Shown here: in pieces, positions 1 through 6,825 of the stretch
Numbering within the stretch: position 1 is the first letter of the stretch
Layout of the letters: each line of letters starts with the position of its first letter
Source: an uncultured Bacillaceae bacterium
GTDB taxonomy: Bacteria; Bacillota; Bacilli; Bacillales; Alkalibacillaceae
Length of the DNA: 8,231 bases
Direction: 5' to 3'
Assembly: GCA_937983065.1 (NCBI GenBank)
Contig: CALKAL010000013.1
Span: 1-8,231, forward strand
The notes under the pieces: generated by a model
The model's input: only the letters and a program-made list of their open reading frames with translations
Told to the model about the DNA's origin: nothing
Databases searched by the model: none
Translations under genes and position numbers: made by a program

Positions 1-86
1 TTTATTCTCTTTTATAGATGCCCTTATAGACTCGATTCCATGCGTAAAATTTACGGGATAAATTATTCGAGGCTAGATCTTAAACA

Positions 87-125
87 AAAAAATCCATCCC
101 TTCACATAGAAGAAATGGATTTTTT
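87..125 (-). terminator. Probable terminator of the mrp operon
   Basis: An 11-bp perfect inverted repeat (87-97 with 115-125) encloses a 17-base loop and begins 12 bases past the mrpG stop codon. Read on the minus strand, the second arm ends in a run of seven T followed by GTTT, as in a rho-independent terminator. The arms are mostly A:T with only two G:C pairs, so the hairpin is weak. The A-run and T-run flank both sides, so it could also act on transcripts arriving from the left. Confidence 0.6.
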
Positions 126-136
126 ATATGAGTCTT

Positions 137-502
137 TTATTCGTTTTGATCTTTCTCACCTTTTTCAAAATAACCTTCTAAATCATCTTGCACACTCGTA
201 CTTGAAAGAGGGACCTTTGAATGATAGGCCGAGCGAATGATCATGTGACTTGAAACTGGAGCTGTAATCAGGACGAACAAAATTCCAAGGAGTAAACGAA
301 TACTAAATAATCCTTCAGCAATTAAAAAGTATAGAAACGTTCCGAATACGATTCCCATTACTCCGAGGGTGGTTGTTTTTGCAGCTGCATGGGCTCTAGT
401 GTAAACATCTGGCAATCGAATCATCCCCATCGAACTAATGCCAGTAATTAAAGCGCCTAGAAAAATAAAAATAGCAGTAATGATTTCAACGCTTGCGTTC
501 AA
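137..502 (-). CDS. mrpG: Na+/H+ antiporter subunit MrpG
   Basis: This is the last subunit of the Mrp cation/proton antiporter, an integral membrane protein of 121 residues and the usual size for MrpG (PhaG/MnhG_YufB family). Three hydrophobic segments are visible at about residues 4-24, 43-62 and 69-90. The family signature is clear: GMIRLPDVYTRAHAAAKTTTLG near 26-47, then the RLLLGILFVLITAPVSSH region ending near 86, and a charged tail starting SVQDDL. I place the start at the TTG at 502. A GAGGTG ribosome binding site (514-509) lies 6 bases before it, and the product then begins MNASVEII, as related proteins do. The frame stays open upstream to a TTG at 538, but that start has no good binding site. 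The gene overlaps the end of mrpF by 17 bases. A hairpin terminator follows the TAA stop. Confidence 0.95.
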   Translation of the reverse strand: MNASVEIITAIFIFLGALITGISSMGMIRLPDVYTRAHAAAKTTTLGVMGIVFGTFLYFLIAEGLFSIRLLLGILFVLITAPVSSHMIIRSAYHSKVPLSSTSVQDDLEGYFEKGEKDQNE

Positions 503-764
503 TGACAACACCTCTTTCAATATGCCGTGCAAAGGCAATCGTTCCTACGAAAGCTAAGATTCCAATTAACAATATTAAATCAAAGAAAGCACTCGTTCTT
601 AATAATATAGATAGAATCGCAATTCCAGCGATTAAATTCACACCTAAAGTATCTAACGCTAAAATACGATCAGACGGATAAGGACCTTTAACGATTCGAT
701 AAACATTAAATAAAATCGATATCGCAATTAAAACTAATGATAAAACCATAATAAAATCGAACAT
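486..764 (-). CDS. mrpF: Na+/H+ antiporter subunit MrpF
   Basis: A small membrane subunit of the Mrp complex, 92 residues with three hydrophobic segments (about 4-22, 36-55 and 60-79), the normal size and pattern for MrpF/PhaF. The loop motif VKGPYPSDRILALD is conserved. It contains Asp32, which by my recollection matches the aspartate whose mutation impairs Mrp in Bacillus pseudofirmus OF4. The second half reads ILLRTSAFFDLILLIGILAFVGTIAFAR, typical of the family. The ATG at 764 shares one base with the mrpE stop codon (TAATG). There is only a weak binding site (AAGGATGTGA, inside the end of mrpE), so translation is probably coupled to mrpE. The product ends in a basic tail (IERGVVIERKR). 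Confidence 0.96.
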   Translation of the reverse strand: MFDFIMVLSLVLIAISILFNVYRIVKGPYPSDRILALDTLGVNLIAGIAILSILLRTSAFFDLILLIGILAFVGTIAFARHIERGVVIERKR

Positions 765-1252
765 TATTTTCGTGTCACATCCTTAATAGCTTTTTCAAAT
801 ACAGCTTGCGACTTAAAGACGGCATCTCTTAATTCAGGAATGTCCATCGCATGGATGTACAAATATTTATTATCAGGTGTTACTTCCATAACGACAGAAC
901 CTGGTGTTAGAGTAATTAACATCGAGAGTAAAGTAACTTCTACATCACTTTCTAAACTCGTTTCAAGTTTAAATATCCCAGGTGTAATTTTTATTTGAGG
1001 TCTTATCACTTCTCTAATGACAAGAATCCCTGAAAGAATCGTTTCTTTAATAAATATTAAAAACAACTTAATAATCGCATAAAGGGTATACAGATAAAAA
1101 GGTTTATTAAAAAACCGTCGCATTGAAAAAGTAATAATAACCCCTACTATATAGCCAGACGCTAAGGATAACGCCCCCCAGTCGTCTTGGAAAAACATCC
1201 ATAATATCGCCACAAATATATTAATTAAAATTTGAATAGCCAGGAAAATCAC
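764..1252 (-). CDS. mrpE: Na+/H+ antiporter subunit MrpE
   Basis: A membrane subunit of the Mrp complex (MNHE/PhaE family), 159-162 residues depending on the start. Two or three hydrophobic segments occupy roughly the first 80 residues (RRFFNKPFYLY, then KLFLIFIKETILSG). A cytoplasmic-type domain follows, with the signatures KITPGIF, LLSMLITLTPGSVVMEV, YLYIHAMD and a final FEKAIKDVTRK. It is needed for full antiport and complex assembly in studied Bacillus systems. The coordinates use the conservative GTG at 1252, but that codon lacks a binding site. A GGGGTGA sequence at 1255-1249 instead sits 5 bases before an in-frame CTG at 1243, and starting there gives MAIQIL, the usual family beginning. 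It also places the TP of LTPG at residues 113-114, the numbers I recall for B. pseudofirmus MrpE. The gene lies 24-33 bases after mrpD and its stop overlaps the mrpF start. Confidence 0.95.
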   Translation of the reverse strand: MIFLAIQILINIFVAILWMFFQDDWGALSLASGYIVGVIITFSMRRFFNKPFYLYTLYAIIKLFLIFIKETILSGILVIREVIRPQIKITPGIFKLETSLESDVEVTLLSMLITLTPGSVVMEVTPDNKYLYIHAMDIPELRDAVFKSQAVFEKAIKDVTRK

Positions 1253-1255
1253 CCC
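1249..1255 (-). promoter_or_regulatory. Ribosome binding site deciding the mrpE start
   Basis: On the minus strand the sequence GGGGTGA followed by TTTTC leads into an in-frame CTG at 1243. GGTGAT is complementary to the 3' end of Bacillus 16S rRNA, and the spacing of about 5 bases is right for a start at 1243. The only canonical alternative start, GTG at 1252, lies inside this motif. The site therefore favours the CTG. Confidence 0.5.
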
Positions 1256-1276
1256 ACTTATCTATAGCAATCCAAC

Positions 1277-2767
1277 TTACGGAATCGGATTTCCATTAAA
1301 TACTGCATCAATATATAAACTTGAATCTAGCAATGCTTTAGTAGCTATTTCAATATAACCCATAATTCCTTCTGCCCCAACTCCGAGCAAAATCGTTAAT
1401 AATGTTAATAAAGCGATCGGGAACAACATTCCTTTCGTTGATCCTTTTTCTTCATTAACATCTAAAATCGTTTCGCCCCAAAAAGCGTTCATAAAAATTT
1501 TCATCATCGAGTATAAAATGAGCAAGCTCGTTATTAAGCCGACTGCCCCGATCCAAAATAAAGATTGGTCAAATGTCCCTTTAACGATGAAAATTTTTCC
1601 GATAAATCCACTCAAAGGCGGAATTCCCGCTAATGATAGTGCAGCGATGAAAAACATCCAACCAAGATATGGGTGTGTTCGAATTAAGCCGCTCATATGT
1701 TTTAAATGACTTGACCCCGTAATATAAATGATAGCTCCACCAATTAAGAAAATTAACGCTTTAATAACCATATCGTGCATTAAATAATGAATCGAGCCGA
1801 GAATTCCGTCATATGTAAACGATGCAAGCCCAGCTAGTATAAACCCGACACCAATCACGACGTTGTAAGTTAAAATTTTATGAATATCAGAATAGGCTAT
1901 AGCACCAATTCCACCTAAAATCATCGTTAATGCGGCTAGAGCACCGATGAAAACATGGGTAACATCAGGCTGGTGATAGAATATTAACGTAAATAGGCGG
2001 AAAATCGCATAAATACCAACCTTCGTTAAAAGTGCTGCAAAAATAGCTGCAATCGCTGTTGGCGGGGCACTGTACGATCCTGGTAACCAGTAAAATAAGA
2101 ATAGTCCCGCTTTAATCGCAAATACGAGTAATAGTAAAATGGCAATTGTCGTGATTAAATAATCTTGACCAGCTTCTGCAATCCGGCTTGATAGATGAGC
2201 CAAGCTTAATGTTCCCGTTACCGTGTACAAATAAGCAATTCCCACTAAAAATAGGGCTGAAGAGATAATATTTATAACGACATACGTCATAGATTCTCTA
2301 AGCTGTCTCTTTTCTCCGCCTAGTGAAATTAGCACGTAAGAAGCGACTAATAGAACTTCAAAAAAGACATATAAGTTAAATAAATCACTCGTTAAAAATG
2401 AACCACTAACTCCAGCAATTAAAAATAAAAATAACGGATAAAAATAATGGCGTTCTCGATCTTCTCCAATTGATCTAAAGGCAAATAATAGTACACAAGT
2501 AGCTACAACAGCCGTTGTTAAGACGAGAAGTATAGCGAACATATCAGCAACAATTCCGATACCAAAAGGGGCTTCCCATCCACCTAATTGTAACGTTTGA
2601 ATGCCGTCATTTTTTATCGTGTTCATTAGGTATATGGATACAACAATCATTCCAACTAGCGTAACTAAACTAACGACACGCTGAAAAATAATTTTATTTT
2701 TAAATAAGACGAGTATCATCCCTACAAGTAGAGGGAGAATAATGGGTATTATTATTAAATTATTCAT
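1277..2767 (-). CDS. mrpD: Na+/H+ antiporter subunit MrpD
   Basis: A large polytopic subunit homologous to the NuoM/NuoN antiporter-like subunits of complex I. It is 496 residues with about 14 hydrophobic segments, the usual MrpD length. It carries the proton-translocation residues expected of the fold: Glu137 in LYVFFEVLL and Lys219 in FAIKAGLFLFYWLPG. Both fall at exactly the numbers I recall as essential in B. pseudofirmus MrpD. Other family signatures are SYSAPPTAIAAIFAALLTKVGIYAI (PF00361 core), LTYNVVIGVGFI, HYLMHDMVIKALIFL and LAGIPPLSGFIGKIFI. I chose the ATG at 2767 over the in-frame ATG at 2773. The AGGAG site (2780-2776) is 8 bases from the former but only 2 from the latter, and related proteins begin MNN. 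The start overlaps the end of mrpC by 8 bases. Confidence 0.98.
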   Translation of the reverse strand: MNNLIIIPIILPLLVGMILVLFKNKIIFQRVVSLVTLVGMIVVSIYLMNTIKNDGIQTLQLGGWEAPFGIGIVADMFAILLVLTTAVVATCVLLFAFRSIGEDRERHYFYPLFLFLIAGVSGSFLTSDLFNLYVFFEVLLVASYVLISLGGEKRQLRESMTYVVINIISSALFLVGIAYLYTVTGTLSLAHLSSRIAEAGQDYLITTIAILLLLVFAIKAGLFLFYWLPGSYSAPPTAIAAIFAALLTKVGIYAIFRLFTLIFYHQPDVTHVFIGALAALTMILGGIGAIAYSDIHKILTYNVVIGVGFILAGLASFTYDGILGSIHYLMHDMVIKALIFLIGGAIIYITGSSHLKHMSGLIRTHPYLGWMFFIAALSLAGIPPLSGFIGKIFIVKGTFDQSLFWIGAVGLITSLLILYSMMKIFMNAFWGETILDVNEEKGSTKGMLFPIALLTLLTILLGVGAEGIMGYIEIATKALLDSSLYIDAVFNGNPIP

Positions 2768-3098
2768 TACCATTTCTCCTCATTTGGTCTAAATCATCTG
2801 TCTGATATTTTTTATATGCTTGATAGCTAAGCACTAATAAAAAAGCTGTGATCGCAAAGTTAATAACAATCGCTGTTAAAATAAGTGCTTGTGGAAGTGG
2901 ATCTGTAAATTGGGAGCTATTCTCACTTATTAATGGCGGGCTTCCACCTTTTAACCCACCAGACATTAACAGAAGTAAGTTAGCCCCATGTGTAATTAAT
3001 GACAAGCCAAGAAATACTCTTATTAATTGTTTTGATAATATTAAATACGTCCCAGAGAAAAATAATACTCCGATCAGTATGGCTAATAATGTTTCCAT
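2760..3098 (-). CDS. mrpC: Na+/H+ antiporter subunit MrpC
   Basis: A small membrane subunit homologous to NuoK (PF00420), 112 residues with three hydrophobic segments (about 3-21, 26-46 and 70-92). Conserved stretches include GTYLILSK, the ITHGANLLLL helix, DPLPQALILTAIVI and the end KYQTDDLDQMR. Thr75 in ALILTAIVI matches a position I recall as functionally important in B. pseudofirmus MrpC. The open frame extends upstream to a GTG at 3116 and an ATG at 3110. The ATG at 3098 gives METLLAIL, as in relatives, lies one base after the mrpB stop, and is preceded by GTGAGG about 12 bases away. I prefer it, with moderate certainty on the exact start. The end overlaps the mrpD start. Confidence 0.96.
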   Translation of the reverse strand: METLLAILIGVLFFSGTYLILSKQLIRVFLGLSLITHGANLLLLMSGGLKGGSPPLISENSSQFTDPLPQALILTAIVINFAITAFLLVLSYQAYKKYQTDDLDQMRRNGNE

Positions 3099-3099
3099 A

Positions 3100-3534
3100 T
3101 TAATTTGCATCCTCACTTATTGAAATAATGATGCTTACGGCTGTACCGATAACTGCAAGCGCAACCCCAGTATCAAATAAAACAGCTGTCGCTAATTCAG
3201 TGTCACCGAAAATAGGTAAATTAAAATCTCCATACGATTGGGTCAGAAACGCTTCCCCGTCGATTAATCCTAACATGCCTGTTAAAACCGCAATAATGAC
3301 GCCGATCACGGCCATATTTATAAAATTGACACGAATATTATTTTTAATCGTATCAATATCAAAAGCTAGTAATAATAAAACGATTCCAGAAGCGGTCGTT
3401 AATCCACCGATAAAGCCGCCCCCTGGTTGATGGTGCCCAGCGATAAATAAATGGATTGAAAAGGTTAATATAATGACCGCTGAAAATTTAGTTACCGTAT
3501 GAAGGATAACATCATTTGATTTCATTTCTTTCAC
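3100..3534 (-). CDS. mrpB: Na+/H+ antiporter subunit MrpB
   Basis: A membrane subunit of the Mrp complex (MnhB domain, PF04039), 144 residues with four hydrophobic segments. The hallmark AGHHQPGGGFIGGL motif is at residues 32-45. Counted from the GTG start, Pro37 and Phe41 of this motif fall at positions I recall as sensitive to mutation in B. pseudofirmus. Later signatures are FLTQSYGDFNLPIFGDTELATAVLFDTGVALAVIG. The GTG at 3534 overlaps the mrpA TGA stop as GTGA, a classic coupled junction. The only binding-site-like sequence upstream is a poor AAAGGGAA. An ATG three codons in (3525) is an alternative start. Confidence 0.96.
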   Translation of the reverse strand: MKEMKSNDVILHTVTKFSAVIILTFSIHLFIAGHHQPGGGFIGGLTTASGIVLLLLAFDIDTIKNNIRVNFINMAVIGVIIAVLTGMLGLIDGEAFLTQSYGDFNLPIFGDTELATAVLFDTGVALAVIGTAVSIIISISEDAN

Positions 3535-5924
3535 TTCCCTTTAATTTGCAGTCGAATGAGCGTAAATACACCTAATCCAGCTATCGTTAAGACGGCAATC
3601 TCTAGCATCGTATCAAAACCACGGAAATCAACTAAAATGGCGTTAACGATATTCTTTGCTCCAGCAAGCTCATACGCATCCTCAAAAAAGCTTGAAATAG
3701 ACGGGAATAATCGATGTCCGTTTATCATTAATGCCAGTACTGTAAACATGACTCCGACCCCTAATGCGATGAGGAAGTTTGTTAATTTAAACGATACTTT
3801 TTCAATCTGTTTACCAAGCTTAGGTAAGTGATAAAAGCAGAGTAGAAAGAGCGCTGTTGTAACCGTTTCAACAACCATTTGTGTTAAAGCTAAATCTGGT
3901 GCACGAAAGATGACGAAAAACATGACGACAAAATACCCGACTCCTCCAAGGGCGATAATGGCAGTAATTCGGTTATTTGTCAGTAGTACTGTCAGTGTGA
4001 CCATAATTGTTGCGATAACGATGCCAATATCATAAATCGTAACGTCAGCATTATTTGCAGAACTAAATAAAGGTTGGTCGGAAAACAGAATTCTTCCACC
4101 TAAAACTAAAATGAAAAATAGTAGAATATAGATGACATAATGACGTAGTGAGCCAGTCATATATAAATTGGTAAACCGTGCAGAAAAGCTTTCAAAACCA
4201 CTCATACTTGCATCGTACAAATTATTTAAAGTTAACTTCTCAGGATAAACCTTTAGCACCGTATTCCAACGCTTGATCGTTAAGTAAAGAATAACCCCGA
4301 GCAGCACAACTCCGATTGTCATATACAGTTCAGGTACAAACCCGTGCCAAGCAGTTATTTGAAAATCTAAATCTAAAGTTGTTGACGGAAAAATCGCCCA
4401 AAGGATTGGCTTTAAAATGTAATCCGCAAGCACATTCGGGAAAAAGAATACGACAACAACGAGGGTTGATAAAATAATAGGTGGAATAAGCATGCCAAAA
4501 GGTGCTTCTCTCACATCTTCTCGTGGCAGTCTTTCGCGGTCTAATTTTCCTGTAAACGTCTTAAAAATTAAAATTAAACTATAAACAAAGGTAAACACAC
4601 TAGCAATCCACGCAATAACGGGTATAATCATTCCGAATGTTCCTAAACCGAACAAATCGAGCTGAGCGATATCTAATGTTCCTTTAAAGAACATTTCCTT
4701 ACTTAAAAATCCGTTAAACGGTGGTAGCCCTGCCATTGATAAGCTTGAGATCATCGCAATCGTAAACGAAATCGGCATTAAACTTATTAATCCGCCTAGA
4801 CGTCTAATATCCCGCGTTCCAGTTTCTAAGTCAATAATTCCGACGACCATAAACAAACTACCTTTAAACGTTGAATGGTTAAATAGATGAAAGACGGCGG
4901 CAAACATGGCGATTTGAAATAGGGCGGCACTTTCTCCGACATTTTGATTTAAGGCGACCGAACCGATTCCTAATAAGCTCATAATTAATCCGAGCTGACT
5001 AATGGTTGAATATGCTAATAATGCTTTTAAATCTGTCTGCCTCACTGCGCGTAAAGATCCGTACAATAACGTAATTAACCCAATCATTGTAACGAGCCAA
5101 AACCAGACACCATCGCCACCGTAAATAGGTGTTAGTTTCGCGACGAGGAAAATTCCTGCTTTAACCATTGTTGCAGAGTGTAAATACGCACTGACAGGGG
5201 TAGGTGCTTCCATCGCATCAGGTAACCAAATACTGAATGGAAATTGAGCTGATTTAGTGAATGCCCCAAGTAAAATGAGGATCATTGATGGAATAAAGAG
5301 TGCCTCACCTTGAATGATGTCCACTTGACCAATCATCTCTCTAATACTATAAGTACCAGACATCATCGCGAGCATAATGACCCCAGCAAGCATCGCTAAT
5401 CCACCAAAAACAGTGATTAACAATGCTTTTAAGGCACTATTTCGCGAACTTACCCGCTCAAACCAATAAGCAATTAGTAAGAATGACGAAATACTCGTTA
5501 ATTCCCAAAATGTATATAAGACGAAAATGTTATCAGAAAAGACAAGTCCGAGCATGGCACCCATGAAGAGTAATAAGTAGATATAAAAATTGTTTAACGC
5601 TTCACGATCTTTTTTCATGTAATAAATCGAATAGAGAACAACGAGGGCACCGATTCCGGTAATAAGTAAACTAAACAATAAACCTAAACCGTCTAAATAG
5701 GCGGTAAAATTAATGTTTAAAGAAGGAATCCAATTTAATTCGTACATATATGTATTTCCATTGGCAATATGAGGAATATAAGATAATAGTCCACAAAACG
5801 CCAAAATAGGCACGATTAACACGAACCAGCCAGTATGCACATATTTATTGAAATATTTATATAAAAAAGGGATGGTGATGGTAAATGCGATAGGTAGTAA
5901 GATAACTATGTGCAGCCAAGACAA
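3531..5924 (-). CDS. mrpA: Na+/H+ antiporter subunit MrpA
   Basis: The largest Mrp subunit, 797 residues with about 20 membrane segments. The N-terminal part (about 60-500) is an NuoL-like antiporter module. It has FWELTSISSFLL with Glu141, GAFTKSAQFPFSIWLPDAMEAPTPVSAYLHSATMVKAG with Lys224, and TDLKALLAYSTISQLG with Lys300. These are equivalent, one residue off, to the essential residues I recall in B. pseudofirmus MrpA. The C-terminal region carries the MrpA-specific part: IFRAPDLALTQMVVET, LLCFYHLPKL and NAILVDFRGFDTMLEIAVLTIAGLG. This part resembles NuoJ/MrpB-type sequence. The start is a TTG at 5924, 8 bases from a perfect AGGAGG. It gives MSWLHIVILLPI, which lines up with known MrpA N-termini. 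An ATG two codons earlier (5930) is only 2 bases from that site. This is the first gene of the operon. Confidence 0.98.
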   Translation of the reverse strand: MSWLHIVILLPIAFTITIPFLYKYFNKYVHTGWFVLIVPILAFCGLLSYIPHIANGNTYMYELNWIPSLNINFTAYLDGLGLLFSLLITGIGALVVLYSIYYMKKDREALNNFYIYLLLFMGAMLGLVFSDNIFVLYTFWELTSISSFLLIAYWFERVSSRNSALKALLITVFGGLAMLAGVIMLAMMSGTYSIREMIGQVDIIQGEALFIPSMILILLGAFTKSAQFPFSIWLPDAMEAPTPVSAYLHSATMVKAGIFLVAKLTPIYGGDGVWFWLVTMIGLITLLYGSLRAVRQTDLKALLAYSTISQLGLIMSLLGIGSVALNQNVGESAALFQIAMFAAVFHLFNHSTFKGSLFMVVGIIDLETGTRDIRRLGGLISLMPISFTIAMISSLSMAGLPPFNGFLSKEMFFKGTLDIAQLDLFGLGTFGMIIPVIAWIASVFTFVYSLILIFKTFTGKLDRERLPREDVREAPFGMLIPPIILSTLVVVVFFFPNVLADYILKPILWAIFPSTTLDLDFQITAWHGFVPELYMTIGVVLLGVILYLTIKRWNTVLKVYPEKLTLNNLYDASMSGFESFSARFTNLYMTGSLRHYVIYILLFFILVLGGRILFSDQPLFSSANNADVTIYDIGIVIATIMVTLTVLLTNNRITAIIALGGVGYFVVMFFVIFRAPDLALTQMVVETVTTALFLLCFYHLPKLGKQIEKVSFKLTNFLIALGVGVMFTVLALMINGHRLFPSISSFFEDAYELAGAKNIVNAILVDFRGFDTMLEIAVLTIAGLGVFTLIRLQIKGK

Positions 5925-5932
5925 GCACATCT

Positions 5933-5938
5933 CCTCCT
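5933..5938 (-). promoter_or_regulatory. Ribosome binding site of mrpA
   Basis: AGGAGG on the minus strand is a perfect Shine-Dalgarno sequence. It lies 2 bases before the ATG at 5930 and 8 bases before the in-frame TTG at 5924. The spacing favours TTG as the real start. Confidence 0.75.
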
Positions 5939-5956
5939 CATTTGAATCAAATTTAA

Positions 5957-5985
5957 ATTATCTTATTTTTTCAATTGACTGTTAT
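5957..5985 (-). promoter_or_regulatory. Candidate promoter of the mrp operon
   Basis: On the minus strand ATAACA (5985-5980) is followed after 17 bases by GATAAT (5962-5957). These match the sigma-A consensus at 4 of 6 and 5 of 6 positions. The predicted RNA would start near 5950, about 25 bases before mrpA. The -35 element abuts and shares one base with the -35 of the opposite promoter at 5975. A weaker alternative further upstream (TTGATT and TATATC, 18-base spacing) cannot be excluded. Confidence 0.4.
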
Positions 5986-6003
5986 TCATGCATGAGATAT
6001 AGT
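5975..6003 (+). promoter_or_regulatory. Sigma-A promoter of the Usp-like gene
   Basis: TTGACT (5975-5980) and TATAGT (5998-6003) are separated by exactly 17 bases, each one mismatch from consensus. This gives a predicted start near 6010 and a leader of about 50 bases before the ATG at 6060. It is the clearest promoter in the window. Confidence 0.75.
5986..5995. repeat. 10-bp palindrome, possible operator
   Basis: TCATGCATGA is a perfect 10-bp palindrome. It lies between the -35 and -10 of the rightward promoter and directly upstream of the -35 of the leftward candidate. A regulator bound here could affect both directions. A palindrome of this size has roughly a one-in-eight chance of occurring in a 130-base intergenic region, so the evidence is positional only. 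Confidence 0.35.
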
Positions 6004-6059
6004 CATATTTAGATTTCAAAATCAATTCATATTTAAACAGAACACTGAGGTGAAAGATA

Positions 6060-6764
6060 ATGGATAACGTGAACGATCGGATTCCTGAATGTATACTCGT
6101 TTGTGTGTTTTATGGTCCTAATGGCGAACGGTTAATCCGACGTGGGTGCAAAATTGCAAGTGCGCTCAATTGTCCTATTTATATTTTAACGGTGGATCCT
6201 AAACCGTTAGACGAAATGGATGCCGAGAGAACGATTTATATTGATCGTTGGAAACAATTAGCTGACGAAAATGAATTATCTCAATTCATCTTAAAAGATA
6301 ATGAAAAGCGTCCTGTTGCTCAAGTAATATCTGAGGTTGCACGAGAAAAACATATTACACAAATTATTCTCGGGCAAACCGCACGCAGTCGCTGGGAACA
6401 AATTACGAAAGGCTCTCTAATCAATTCGTTATTACATGAAATTCCGTTCGTCGATTTACACATCGTCTCAGTTTCCCGATATATTCGAGATGAAGAAGGT
6501 CAATTCGTCAAAGGTATCAGATCCTACTTAGTTAAAGAAGGCAATCAGTATCGATTGACCTTTAAGCATACGAATAATACCGATTATGAAGGTATTTTCT
6601 TTAAAGAAGTAGGTACGGATTTTGATAATGGTATCTTTAAATTTATGAAAGATAAAGAAACATTGTACGTTAAAGTATCTGATGGCGTCGTTAAAGAGCT
6701 TAAACATGTTGAGCTCAAAGGCCCATTTGTTATCGAAGACTCTCAAGTTGACCATAACGATTAA
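6060..6764 (+). CDS. KdpD-type universal stress (Usp) domain protein with unassigned C-terminal region
   Basis: A soluble protein of 234 residues with no membrane segment. Residues 9-138 closely resemble the Usp domain of the potassium sensor kinase KdpD. They contain PECILVCV (strand 1), NGERLIRRGCKIA (helix 1), CPIYILTVDP (strand 2), ITQIILG followed by QTARSRW at 106-112, KGSLINSLLHEI and VDLHIVSVSR. In KdpD and other Usp proteins this loop region binds nucleotide, and the S. aureus KdpD Usp domain binds c-di-AMP. Binding by this protein is inference. Residues 141-234 form a charged, probably beta-rich region (NQYRLTFKH, YEGIFFKEV, ETLYVKVSDGVV) that I do not recognise. No kinase or transporter part is present. 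The ATG has a good GAGGTG site 7 bases upstream. The gene diverges from mrpA and ends in a strong terminator, so it is probably monocistronic. A link to ion homeostasis is suggested only by domain and location. Confidence 0.88.
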   Translation: MDNVNDRIPECILVCVFYGPNGERLIRRGCKIASALNCPIYILTVDPKPLDEMDAERTIYIDRWKQLADENELSQFILKDNEKRPVAQVISEVAREKHITQIILGQTARSRWEQITKGSLINSLLHEIPFVDLHIVSVSRYIRDEEGQFVKGIRSYLVKEGNQYRLTFKHTNNTDYEGIFFKEVGTDFDNGIFKFMKDKETLYVKVSDGVVKELKHVELKGPFVIEDSQVDHND

Positions 6765-6774
6765 ACTTATTGTT

Positions 6775-6817
6775 AGGGTATCTTTAAAGTTTATTCTTAG
6801 AGATACCCTTTTTTTTA
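6775..6817 (+). terminator. Rho-independent terminator of the Usp-like gene
   Basis: AGGGTATCT (6775-6783) pairs perfectly with AGATACCCT (6801-6809) around a 17-base loop, and a nine-T run follows at once (6809-6817). It begins 10 bases after the stop codon. On the minus strand the hairpin has no T-run after it, so it would be a poor terminator for the convergent recombinase gene. Confidence 0.85.
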
Positions 6818-6825
6818 TTTTTTCA

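Noticed and set aside
1..86. Left edge as a possible gene end or regulatory region
   Set aside because: No frame, promoter or structure stands out in these 86 bases.
40..240. Plus-strand open frame of 66 codons
   Set aside because: It is antisense to the end of mrpG and crosses the operon terminator. It has no ribosome binding site and its product is not recognisable.
493..3831. Several plus-strand open frames opposite mrpF, mrpD, mrpC, mrpB and mrpA
   Set aside because: They lie fully antisense to well-conserved membrane protein genes and have compositions expected of antisense reading. None has promoter or binding-site support.
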